DNA of 64,000 nucleotides from the NCBI RefSeq assembly GCF_014803895.1, contig NZ_JAAVAU010000017.1:62001-126000 (forward strand), read 5' to 3'. Both the position numbers and the translations under genes were made by a program. The stretch's first letter is position 1, and every line of letters starts with the position of its first letter. Below, piece by piece: positions 56,531-64,000 of the stretch. Under the pieces are notes generated by a model that had not been told where the DNA came from, made no database searches, and was given only the letters and a program-made list of their open reading frames with translations. The stretch is from Lactobacillus sp. (GTDB lineage Bacteria > Bacillota > Bacilli > Lactobacillales > Lactobacillaceae).

Positions 56531-57565
56531 ATGGCTACTGCCAAAAAGAAAAGTAGCAAAAAGACTACTAAATCTAAAGATTTAACAATAGTTTCGGCAC
56601 GCTTGAAAAATCCAAATTCTAATAAGGCTGAGAAGAAGGCAATAAAAGCTTATGATAAAGCCAAAACTAATTACGATAAAGCTAACTCCAAATTTAAATC
56701 TAAGGATAAAGTTTATCAGGCATTAGCTAAGAAAAGGGATAAGGCACGAGAAAAGGGAAATAAGGTTACAGAGGCTAAATATCAAAAGCAAATTAATGCA
56801 AGATACCCAGCTTGGAATAGTGCTAAGAAAAAATTAGATAGTCAAAAGGCTGCAAAAGATAAGGCTAAAAAGAATTTAGATAAGCTTATATCTAGTGACA
56901 AAAAATATACTGTAAATAAGTTAACTAAAAAAGTTAATACTCAAAAAAAGAAAAACTGGGCACCGGAAGGTAAAGCTGGTATTTTTCAAAGTAGTGGAAA
57001 TGACAGCACAATTATTTACCTGCACCCAACAGATAATGAAAGTGTAACGACTGCAAGTAATGTCACTAGTTGGGCTGTGGATAAAGGTAGCCCAAGGTCA
57101 GATTATGCGAGAATTTCAAGTAAACAAGTTACATTAAGTGGTGTCTTAACTGACGGTTCTACTAAGGCATTAGCTAAATATGATACTCTTAGAACTTGGA
57201 ACTCAAGGCATTATGAATTGACTTATAAAGGGAATATTTACCTAAAGCATTTAATTATCACCAACCTTGAACGAAGTTACTCGGGCTATAAATCAGACAT
57301 TAAAGTTAATATAACGTTCACTTTTGTTTATGCGGCAGAGGTAACTACTTCAAGCAAAGATAAAAATCACAGTAAAACCTCTAAGTCTCAAAAGACTACT
57401 GAGGGTGATAGAAATAAGAGCTATACAGTAATTACGATTAAGTCAGGAGATACTTTATATAAACTTTCTAAAAAGTATGGAAAATCTGTCTCTTGGCTAC
57501 AAAAAGTAAATAAAATATCAAACCCTAATTTAATTTACGCAGGTAAAAAGTTAAGGGTTAAATAA
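56531..57565 (+). CDS. LysM baseplate/tail protein
   Basis: 344 residues. A lysine-rich coiled coil (1-135) precedes a middle domain resembling XkdP-type tail proteins and a C-terminal LysM domain (TIKSGDTLYKLSKKYGKS ... IYAGKKLRVK). It follows the tape measure, as in PBSX-like baseplates. A terminator follows. Confidence 0.8.
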   Translation: MATAKKKSSKKTTKSKDLTIVSARLKNPNSNKAEKKAIKAYDKAKTNYDKANSKFKSKDKVYQALAKKRDKAREKGNKVTEAKYQKQINARYPAWNSAKKKLDSQKAAKDKAKKNLDKLISSDKKYTVNKLTKKVNTQKKKNWAPEGKAGIFQSSGNDSTIIYLHPTDNESVTTASNVTSWAVDKGSPRSDYARISSKQVTLSGVLTDGSTKALAKYDTLRTWNSRHYELTYKGNIYLKHLIITNLERSYSGYKSDIKVNITFTFVYAAEVTTSSKDKNHSKTSKSQKTTEGDRNKSYTVITIKSGDTLYKLSKKYGKSVSWLQKVNKISNPNLIYAGKKLRVK

Positions 57566-57597
57566 GAAGTACTATGTTATAGTGCTTCTTTTATTTT
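57566..57597 (+). terminator. Terminator inside the baseplate operon
   Basis: GAAGTACTAT (57566-57575), loop GTT, ATAGTGCTTC (57579-57588), then a T-rich tail. A 10-bp stem with one G-T pair. Confidence 0.82.
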
Positions 57598-57609
57598 AGG
57601 GAGAGAAGT

Positions 57610-58014
57610 ATGAGGCAATACATTCCGATTGATAAAGATGATTTACCAGATATTTTTGAAATAGAGCTAGCAGGTGATATTTTTACGATGAGAGTGGATT
57701 ATAACCAAGTTGCGGATTATTACACTCTAACCATTCAAAAAGATGGTGAAACTTTGTTAAATCGAGAGCCACTGCTATTAGGTAACTTAGTAGGCGGTGA
57801 TATTCCAAATGCTTCTTTGCCTAAAGTGGATTTAAGAACGATGGATGAGACCGTACAAGCTACTGACCAAGGGATGCTAAATTTCGGAGAGAATGTAAGA
57901 CTTTATCTTGATGTAGTAGACCCTAATGGTTCTGAAACCGATGATCCAAGCGCTACACCATTTGGCTATGATCCGAATGAAACGGATGATGATTTAACAG
58001 ATAGTGAGGTTTAA
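57610..58014 (+). CDS. Baseplate plug-family protein
   Basis: 134 residues. MRQYIPIDKDDLPDIFEI with NREPLLLGNLVGG resembles the phage baseplate plug family. The C-terminus is acidic. Confidence 0.7.
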   Translation: MRQYIPIDKDDLPDIFEIELAGDIFTMRVDYNQVADYYTLTIQKDGETLLNREPLLLGNLVGGDIPNASLPKVDLRTMDETVQATDQGMLNFGENVRLYLDVVDPNGSETDDPSATPFGYDPNETDDDLTDSEV

Positions 58015-58016
58015 AA

Positions 58017-58922
58017 ATGAGTATAGTTACTAAAGACCCTCATACATGGTTTGTGGCTACAAATGATAAGGGGAAGAAGCAAATAGTTTATAATAACGAA
58101 AGGTATGAACATAACTACCCAGTAGCATTTGAAGCTAACTTTAGTGATACCCCTACACCACCGGTAAATACGGTCACTATGTACAATATGAGTAAGGAGC
58201 ATAGAGATTTTTATAAAAAAGGTCAGAAAGTTTATCTAGCCTTTAACTGGGGTACAAGTAAAAAAATAATCTCGCAAGGATATATCAGTAAAATGCAAGG
58301 TAACTCATCTGATGGTACGACGGAAACTTTTCAGTTAACTTTTACTGAGGGGACTGACTATACAAATGTAGCAGCTTCTAAAATGAAAGTTTCAAAAAAG
58401 AAAACTACAAAGAGCAAAAAAGGAAAGACAAAAACGAAGACTGTTCAAGTAAATAAGACATTTAGAGTGGGTACTTCTACCAAAAGTGTTATCCAAGGCA
58501 TTGCAAAGCAAAGTGGAATTAAAATTGCTAAGATTCAACTTGCTAAAAATCCGAAAATGAAAAAGGCTTACACCGCAAAGGGTAAGCCTTTAACTTTACT
58601 CAAATCATTGGTTAAAACGACTGGTTCAAAAATGACATATGTTAGAGGAAATTTAGAAATAGTTAATCCCAAAGATACTAAAAGAACATGGTATGAAATT
58701 GACGATAAAGATTTAATTACACCTCCAACCTTTAATAGTGAAGATGATGATAGTAGCAAAGGGAATTGGGAAATTACTATTCCACTAGTTCCTGAAATTA
58801 CTGTTAATGTGGGAATTAAGATGAATAGCCGATATTTAAAGGGAAAATTTTACGTTAAAGCTGGTCAACATACAAGCGATGGAGAAAATCCAGAAACTCA
58901 ATGTACTTTAGTAACAATTTAA
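58017..58922 (+). CDS. Baseplate hub protein
   Basis: 301 residues with EANFSDTPTPPVNTVTMYNMSK-like N-terminal region, a lysine/threonine-rich loop near 125-145 and a C-terminal OB-like part. Position and pattern fit a gp27-like hub that holds the spike. Confidence 0.7.
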   Translation: MSIVTKDPHTWFVATNDKGKKQIVYNNERYEHNYPVAFEANFSDTPTPPVNTVTMYNMSKEHRDFYKKGQKVYLAFNWGTSKKIISQGYISKMQGNSSDGTTETFQLTFTEGTDYTNVAASKMKVSKKKTTKSKKGKTKTKTVQVNKTFRVGTSTKSVIQGIAKQSGIKIAKIQLAKNPKMKKAYTAKGKPLTLLKSLVKTTGSKMTYVRGNLEIVNPKDTKRTWYEIDDKDLITPPTFNSEDDDSSKGNWEITIPLVPEITVNVGIKMNSRYLKGKFYVKAGQHTSDGENPETQCTLVTI

Positions 58923-58932
58923 GGAGGAACGT

Positions 58933-59382
58933 ATGTCACAAGATTTTAATCAAAGAATACCTTATGAATCAGTGGAAGCAATAATTCATGCAATTAAATT
59001 ATCTATTAAAGTTGCTTGCTTAGCACGAGTAGTTAGCTACAACAAAAACAAACATGTAGCGGATATTGTGCCTTTAGTTACTTCAAGTGAGGGTGAGGTT
59101 TCTGCCCAGCTTTTAGATGTCCCAGTTTCAAGAAATTGCTATGAGTTTGATGAGTATCTAGAAAAGATTAAATCTGATTATCGAACACTTGATAACAATC
59201 CAAAAATTAGCACAAGCTTGCTATCTAGCATTCCTTCTAAGCCCGCTATGAAAAAGGGAGCTGTAGTTTTAGTGGTCTTTATGGATAAGAATCATGATAA
59301 CTGGGAAGGTAGCAATAATTTTAAGCCTAATACTACTCGGCTACATAGTATCAATGATGCGATGATTATTGGGGTGATGTAA
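58933..59382 (+). CDS. Membrane-puncturing spike (Gp138 N-terminal type)
   Basis: 149 residues. CLARVVSYNKNKHVADIVPLV and KKGAVVLVVFMDKNHDNW match the OB-fold of Gp138-type spikes. It overlaps the next gene by one base. Confidence 0.72.
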   Translation: MSQDFNQRIPYESVEAIIHAIKLSIKVACLARVVSYNKNKHVADIVPLVTSSEGEVSAQLLDVPVSRNCYEFDEYLEKIKSDYRTLDNNPKISTSLLSSIPSKPAMKKGAVVLVVFMDKNHDNWEGSNNFKPNTTRLHSINDAMIIGVM

Positions 59383-59759
59383 TGGCTAAAGATTTATTAG
59401 TTGATGAAAATGGGGATTTAGTAGTTGACCCTGTGACTCACGATTTAAAGACGGTTGAAGGTATTGAAGAGATAACCCAAAGAATTAAGGCTACCTTAGA
59501 GATTAGATATGGTGAAATGAAAAATCTTGCCCCTGAAATGGGTAGTGACTTTCATAGTATTTTGGGTAAGCAATTCGATCAAGAAAGCGCAAGTACAGAT
59601 ATTCAAAGTGCAATTACTAATTTTGTTCCGGAAGTAGAAAGTGTAACTGACATAACTTTTAAACGTTTACCACGCAGAAAATTATTGATTACTTTTACTG
59701 CTATCGTTGATGATAGCGGGCAAAAACAAAAGATAGAAGGTGACTTTGCAGTTGATTAA
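59382..59759 (+). CDS. Baseplate wedge protein (DUF2634/gp25-like)
   Basis: 125 residues. ITQRIKATLEIRYGEMKNL and the LAPEMGSDF segment match gp25-like/DUF2634 baseplate components. Coupled to both neighbours. Confidence 0.78.
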   Translation: MAKDLLVDENGDLVVDPVTHDLKTVEGIEEITQRIKATLEIRYGEMKNLAPEMGSDFHSILGKQFDQESASTDIQSAITNFVPEVESVTDITFKRLPRRKLLITFTAIVDDSGQKQKIEGDFAVD

Positions 59760-60930
59760 ATTCGGTGTAACAGAAAGTGGTTTTGTATCACCTACTTATG
59801 AGGAGTTGCTAGATAGTATAGAAAGTGACTTTCAAACCAAATTTGGGGATGATATTGCTTTAACTGCTAATAGTGTTTTTGGGATGCTTGCCCGCACTAT
59901 GTCATGGTATATATACGAACTCGTTAAACAGCTTGAAAAAGATTATTACTCTGGCTTTACTACAACAGCTACTGAAACATCTCTTGATAGAATGGGGCAC
60001 AATTACAATGTTCTTAGAAAGGTTGCAATGCCATCACATGCTACCATCGTGATCACAACCGCTGAGGAGTATCTAATCGAAGCGGGTGAAGAGTTTATGA
60101 CAAGTGATGGATATACCTTTGTGTTGACGGATGATGTGACCACGAAAAAGCAAGATGATGGTACTTATCAGGGTGTAGGTAATGTTGAAGCAGATGAGAG
60201 CGGGACAAGTACAAATGTTTTAGCTGATACGATTACAATCGTCTCTGACCCGGATGAAAATATTCTTAGTGTAACTAATCCTGAACCCGCGGGCGGTGGC
60301 CAAGATTATGAAGATGATGCTAACTTTAGAACGAGAATTATTCAAAGTATGACATCATCACCAGGCCCTACTTTAAATGGCATCAGGAGTGCATTGCTTG
60401 GAGTCTCTGGTGTACGTGAGGTAGGGATTGTACAAAATCCTAGTGGGAATGTGGACGAATATGGTAATCCGCCTTATACCGTTCATATCTACGTTTTAGG
60501 AGGTGATAATGAAGAGGTTGCAGAAACACTAGCTAATAATGTAGCTGCTGGCATTTCTTTAACTGGTAGTAAAACCTATACAGTTAAAGATAAGATGGGG
60601 AATTTATCAGATGTAAGCTTTGATAATGCTGCCGACAAAGAAATTTATGTGAAGGTCAATCTGTCTACGAATATTGACTTTAATAGTGATGATATTGAAG
60701 ACATGAAGACCGACATTGTAAACCAAATCAATACTTTACAAATGGGTGCCACTGCTCACTTAACAAAGCTTTATCCAATTATTTACAAGTATGACGGCAT
60801 TGAAGATGCAGAAATTGAAATTGGTGAAAGCGCAGATACTTTAGGCAGTGATGATATTAAAACTAGTGATTTTGAAGTTCCAGTATCAAAAGTAGCAAAT
60901 ATTGAGGTGGTAACTGATGAGGTACAGTAG
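59746..60930 (+). CDS. Baseplate J-like protein
   Basis: About 394 residues. The N-terminus (GFVSPTYEELLDSIESDFQTKFGDDI) and central ARTMSWYIYELVKQLE are typical of gpJ. It forms the wedge that carries receptor-binding parts. The start is uncertain: TTG at 59746 has AGAAGG at good spacing, GTG at 59740 is almost on top of it. Confidence 0.88.
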   Translation: MQLIKFGVTESGFVSPTYEELLDSIESDFQTKFGDDIALTANSVFGMLARTMSWYIYELVKQLEKDYYSGFTTTATETSLDRMGHNYNVLRKVAMPSHATIVITTAEEYLIEAGEEFMTSDGYTFVLTDDVTTKKQDDGTYQGVGNVEADESGTSTNVLADTITIVSDPDENILSVTNPEPAGGGQDYEDDANFRTRIIQSMTSSPGPTLNGIRSALLGVSGVREVGIVQNPSGNVDEYGNPPYTVHIYVLGGDNEEVAETLANNVAAGISLTGSKTYTVKDKMGNLSDVSFDNAADKEIYVKVNLSTNIDFNSDDIEDMKTDIVNQINTLQMGATAHLTKLYPIIYKYDGIEDAEIEIGESADTLGSDDIKTSDFEVPVSKVANIEVVTDEVQ

Positions 60931-61471
60931 CACTGACGACATCATGCGTGAAATTTCAGATCATTGGGCGAAAAGTAAAGATAGCAATCTTTATAAAGTA
61001 ATTGATGTATTTAGTCAGCCACTACTTGATATAGCCACAGAATCTGAAAGTATCGCAGAACAGCGTTCTATAAAAGAAGCCAAGGGTAATGCTTTAACTT
61101 TAATGGGAAGAGACAGAAATACCATTAGAAATAGTAATGATGATGAACTATTTAGATTTCTTGTATATATCAAAACTTTATTGGGTCAAGCTGACGGTAC
61201 TTTCCCTAAAATTGCAGATATTGCAAATACTGCTTTGAACTCAACAGATGAAGTAAAAATTATAAAGACAGGTACTCACCACATTTCAATAAGTTTACCC
61301 TTAGAAGATTTTAAAGATAGTGATGCTCAAAAAATCATTATAAAAAGTGTTTCACAACTTACAGCTTTAGGTATTTGGCTAGACAACTTCATCTTTGAAA
61401 GTGTTTCGGGTAAGCAGTTAATAATACAAGCCGCTACTACAAGTCATAAAGCATTTTTTAAACATAATTAA
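60917..61471 (+). CDS. Tail protein gpI-like (DUF2313-like)
   Basis: 184 residues overlapping the J gene by 14 bases. Between gpJ and the tail fibre this position belongs to gpI/YmfQ-type proteins linking baseplate and fibre. Confidence 0.68.
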   Translation: MRYSSTDDIMREISDHWAKSKDSNLYKVIDVFSQPLLDIATESESIAEQRSIKEAKGNALTLMGRDRNTIRNSNDDELFRFLVYIKTLLGQADGTFPKIADIANTALNSTDEVKIIKTGTHHISISLPLEDFKDSDAQKIIIKSVSQLTALGIWLDNFIFESVSGKQLIIQAATTSHKAFFKHN

Positions 61472-61484
61472 GGAGGAGTGATAC

Positions 61485-63809
61485 ATGGAAGGCCCAACGT
61501 TTATTACTGATGCAGGAAAACAATTAATTTTAGATGCAGCAGGAAGTAAAGAAAAAATAACTTATACTAATGCAGTTATGGCTTACGTGCATGATCATAG
61601 AATTGATTTCAGAACTAAGAAAGAAGATATAAGCGATATTGTAAAGCTTGACGACATTAGAAAACAGGTGCCAATTTCAGTAATAGAACTGCCTGAAAAG
61701 ACTATTAAACTGGGAGCTACGTTTACTAATAAAGATGTAACGTCAGATATTTTTTATAATGTTGTGGGTTGGTATGCTAAAAAAGCAGATAATACAGAAA
61801 TACTTTTTGCTTTATCTACAATTACTTCTGGTGATGGAGGGGAACTAACCCCATCTGATGCAAGTGATAATGGTGCAACGATTGCAATTGACTACTATCT
61901 TCAATTAACTGTAAATGATGATGTCGATATTGATTTAGTAATTGATCCGCAAGGAGTAGTTACTACAAGTCAGCTACAACTGATTGAGGACAAAATTAAT
62001 AGTAACTTGGAGGTTGCTAAAAAGGATTTGCAAAGTAAGATTGATACTAAAGAAGACAAGTCTGCTGCTGATTCATCTCACAAACAGTTACAAGATTCCA
62101 TCAATATCAAAGAAAATAAAGCTGATGCCGAATCAGCACATAAACAGTTACAAGACTCTATTAATACTAAAGAAAATAAAACTGACGCGGATAAGGCACA
62201 TAAACAGTTACAAGACTCCATCAATACTAAAGAGAATAAAACTGACGCAGATAAGGCACATAGTGAGTTAAGCGATTCAATAAACAAAATCGCTAATACA
62301 CAAATCCCATCTCTAAGGAATCAACTTACTAATTCCCTCAATACCCTTAACGGTAGCCAAAAATATAATACTGCTGTTGATGTAAACACACTTACTACTC
62401 AAGGGCTATATATTTTAAGTAATCAAAATAACACTAATACTCCTAGCTTCCTTAAAGATAAGCGTGGTACTTTAATCGTTTATAATTTTGATGGCAATGC
62501 TAAAACACAAGTATGGTATCCAGTTGGTGATGATCCAAGAAGTTCAGCTTATTTATGTGCTGTGAGGTACTGGGAACACAATGATTATGGTACTTGGCAT
62601 AGAATAGCAGTAGATAAAGATATAAATGATTTACTAACTAAAATTAATTCCGTGACTAATACTGCTAATAATGCTTTGCCAAAATCTGGCGGAATAATGA
62701 ATAAAAATGCCACGATTAACTTTAATGGTAATACTTCGACAACTGCTGCTAAAGACGGCAAAATTGGTGGTATTAAGTGGGGTGCTGCAAGTGATTATAT
62801 TGAAGTCTTTGGCGATAATGATGCAAACGATAATTTAGATTTCGCTGTAAATTTAACAGATGATAATTCTAATCACATTTCTTTTAGATGGAATGGCGCT
62901 GAAAAAGCAGGTATTAACTCTTCTGGTGTCTACACTGGTACGGTAGATTGGTCACACATCAATAGTAAGCCGGATATGTATACATCTACGAAAATTAATG
63001 ACTTATTAAAAGGGGCATTAATCGACAATTCAAACTTTATTACCAAAACTCTAACTGCTGCGGATTTAGATGATTTAAGTACTTCGATTGGTAAGATTAG
63101 CTCAAGACAAGCTTCAATTGGTGATAGAACATCTAGGGATGGATACATTATTACTTTACAAAACCCTTCCGAAAAATTGGTTGGTGCTGGTTGGCGTTGG
63201 CAATTTATTTTTAATCTCAATGGAGAGATATGGTATAGATATGGAGATAACTATGCTAAGTGGCATTCGTGGAAAGTATTAACTGATATCCCACAAACAG
63301 TTACAGATAAGCTTAGCGATATTACAAATAAGCTTAATGATACTTCTAGTAAAGTTGAAAAAGATTACTTTTCTAAATCCGATATAACTAACACGGTTAT
63401 TCCGAGTTTAAAGAATGAAATTAATACGCAACTAAATTCATGTGTTGGTTACTCTAGTGCTGATTTAAAGAAACCAAGTGATGATACGGTAAAAAATTTA
63501 CCACAGGGAATACAAACTGTTTATATGTTTTCAATTTTGGGTAACGCAGCGTCAGGACAAGTCATTACTCTAAATAATCCGAATGTATGGCCAGGTTGGA
63601 AGCAACAATTTTTTGTAGGAGCTCAAGGTCAGTTTTACTTTAGAACCATAGATGGTGGTACAGCTTCAGCATGGGTTGGATTTGCTGATAGCAATGGATT
63701 CACGAATGGAAAAGGGTTGTATGATGCAATCCTCAATCACAACCAAGCTTTAAAGGATATAAAGCAGTTAAAACAAGATGTGCAAAATTTAAAATCAAAA
63801 GTTAAGTAG
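61485..63809 (+). CDS. Tail fibre protein
   Basis: 774 residues. The N-terminal ~160 residues form a phage tail-collar-like domain (FITDAGKQLILDAAGSKEKI); then four 20-residue coiled-coil repeats (AHKQLQDSINTKENKTDADK type), then two regions resembling pyocin-knob domains (YWEHNDYGTWHRIAVDKD and WRWQFIFNLNGEIWYRYGDN). It is the likely receptor-binding protein. AGGAGG precedes the ATG. Confidence 0.87.
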   Translation: MEGPTFITDAGKQLILDAAGSKEKITYTNAVMAYVHDHRIDFRTKKEDISDIVKLDDIRKQVPISVIELPEKTIKLGATFTNKDVTSDIFYNVVGWYAKKADNTEILFALSTITSGDGGELTPSDASDNGATIAIDYYLQLTVNDDVDIDLVIDPQGVVTTSQLQLIEDKINSNLEVAKKDLQSKIDTKEDKSAADSSHKQLQDSINIKENKADAESAHKQLQDSINTKENKTDADKAHKQLQDSINTKENKTDADKAHSELSDSINKIANTQIPSLRNQLTNSLNTLNGSQKYNTAVDVNTLTTQGLYILSNQNNTNTPSFLKDKRGTLIVYNFDGNAKTQVWYPVGDDPRSSAYLCAVRYWEHNDYGTWHRIAVDKDINDLLTKINSVTNTANNALPKSGGIMNKNATINFNGNTSTTAAKDGKIGGIKWGAASDYIEVFGDNDANDNLDFAVNLTDDNSNHISFRWNGAEKAGINSSGVYTGTVDWSHINSKPDMYTSTKINDLLKGALIDNSNFITKTLTAADLDDLSTSIGKISSRQASIGDRTSRDGYIITLQNPSEKLVGAGWRWQFIFNLNGEIWYRYGDNYAKWHSWKVLTDIPQTVTDKLSDITNKLNDTSSKVEKDYFSKSDITNTVIPSLKNEINTQLNSCVGYSSADLKKPSDDTVKNLPQGIQTVYMFSILGNAASGQVITLNNPNVWPGWKQQFFVGAQGQFYFRTIDGGTASAWVGFADSNGFTNGKGLYDAILNHNQALKDIKQLKQDVQNLKSKVK
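62041..62280 (+). repeat. Four 60-bp tandem repeats in the tail fibre gene
   Basis: Units begin at 62041, 62101, 62161 and 62221. The middle units are nearly identical, so copy number can change by slippage and alter shaft length by 20 residues at a time. Confidence 0.88.
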
Positions 63810-63842
63810 ACTTTTATCACAAGTGTGGTCAAAGTCTTTTTT
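63808..63842 (+). terminator. Terminator after tail fibre gene
   Basis: AGACTTT (63808-63814) pairs with AAAGTCT (63831-63837), enclosing ATCAC/GTGGT with loop AAGT, then T-run. Confidence 0.83.
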
Positions 63843-63863
63843 AGTATTCAGAAAGGGTAAAAA

Positions 63864-64000
63864 ATGACAGAAGAAGTAAAAACAGAAGTTCAAAATGCAG
63901 CCGGTCAAACCGTAGACTTAGAACAAGCTAAAGAAGATGTAAAAAACACTTACCTTAATGGTAGCAATCCGCTATATAAGCAACTGGTATACATTTCAAA
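63864..64000 (+). CDS. Unidentified phage protein (3' end outside window)
   Basis: The first 45 codons (MTEEVKTEVQNAAGQ ...) follow AAAGGG and run to the window edge. Acidic; probably a fibre-associated protein from its position. Not identifiable from this fragment. Confidence 0.55.
   Translation, partial: MTEEVKTEVQNAAGQTVDLEQAKEDVKNTYLNGSNPLYKQLVYIS

Noticed and set aside
62078..62287. Minus- and alternate-frame ORFs across the fibre repeats
   Set aside because: Repetitive shadow frames without ribosome sites.

Overview
The window reads as a low-GC Lactobacillus-group chromosome (Lactobacillaceae; species not assigned). The evidence is AT-rich codon use, an EF-Tu and trigger factor of lactobacillar type, the Firmicute orders comEC-holA-rpsT and rpsO-rnjB, and a Lactobacillus-type myovirus prophage. 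Three blocks follow one another.

Block 1 (1-15100) is ordinary core genome: the comEC tail, holA, rpsT, rpsO, an RNase J2-type nuclease, a TPR protein, tuf, tig, clpX-engB, two unrecognised membrane proteins, a low-molecular-weight phosphatase, a C39-like peptidase, an L-asparaginase, a DUF2798 protein and a LysR regulator. Genes are separated by clear intrinsic terminators.

Block 2 (15425-25171) is a complete type I-E cas set: cas3, then cse1-cse2-cas7-cas5-cas6e-cas1-cas2. The last gene is a Cas2-DnaQ (DEDDh exonuclease) fusion. The 200-nt gap between cas3 and cse1 is the most striking part of the window. It holds a compact transcription unit: a sigma-A-like promoter, a 28-nt degenerate CRISPR repeat starting at the predicted +1, a short pseudo-spacer, a second repeat-like hairpin and an intrinsic terminator. 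The pseudo-spacer matches the cse1 promoter region downstream of its -10 box, and its only mismatches in the first 16 positions are at 6 and 12, the positions flipped out in type I-E Cascade. I interpret it as a CreR-like cas-regulating RNA that lets Cascade repress its own operon. No CRISPR array is visible. Thirty bases after cas2 a repeat begins in the right orientation but breaks off after about 19 nt, and a prophage integrase follows. The prophage may therefore sit in, or have removed, the array.

Block 3 (about 25172 to beyond 64000) is a prophage with a contractile-tail (myovirus) module. Leftward genes are the integrase, a membrane-anchored protein, an ImmA-like protease and a CI-like repressor. 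Rightward genes begin with Cro and an antirepressor, then DUF771, DUF1351, ERF recombinase, a replication protein with iterons inside its gene, a broken rusA, a methyltransferase, an ArpU-like late regulator, and a roughly 0.9-kb noncoding block. That block contains tRNA-Ser, tRNA-Tyr, a tRNA-like element and many hairpins, and is a candidate ROOL/GOLLD-like large RNA. A broken DNA methylase, terminase, portal, head genes, sheath, tube, a tail chaperone with a probable programmed frameshift, a 2116-residue tape measure, baseplate genes and a tail fibre follow. Lysis genes and the right attachment site lie outside the window. A short minus-strand RNA with its own promoter and terminator lies in the early region.
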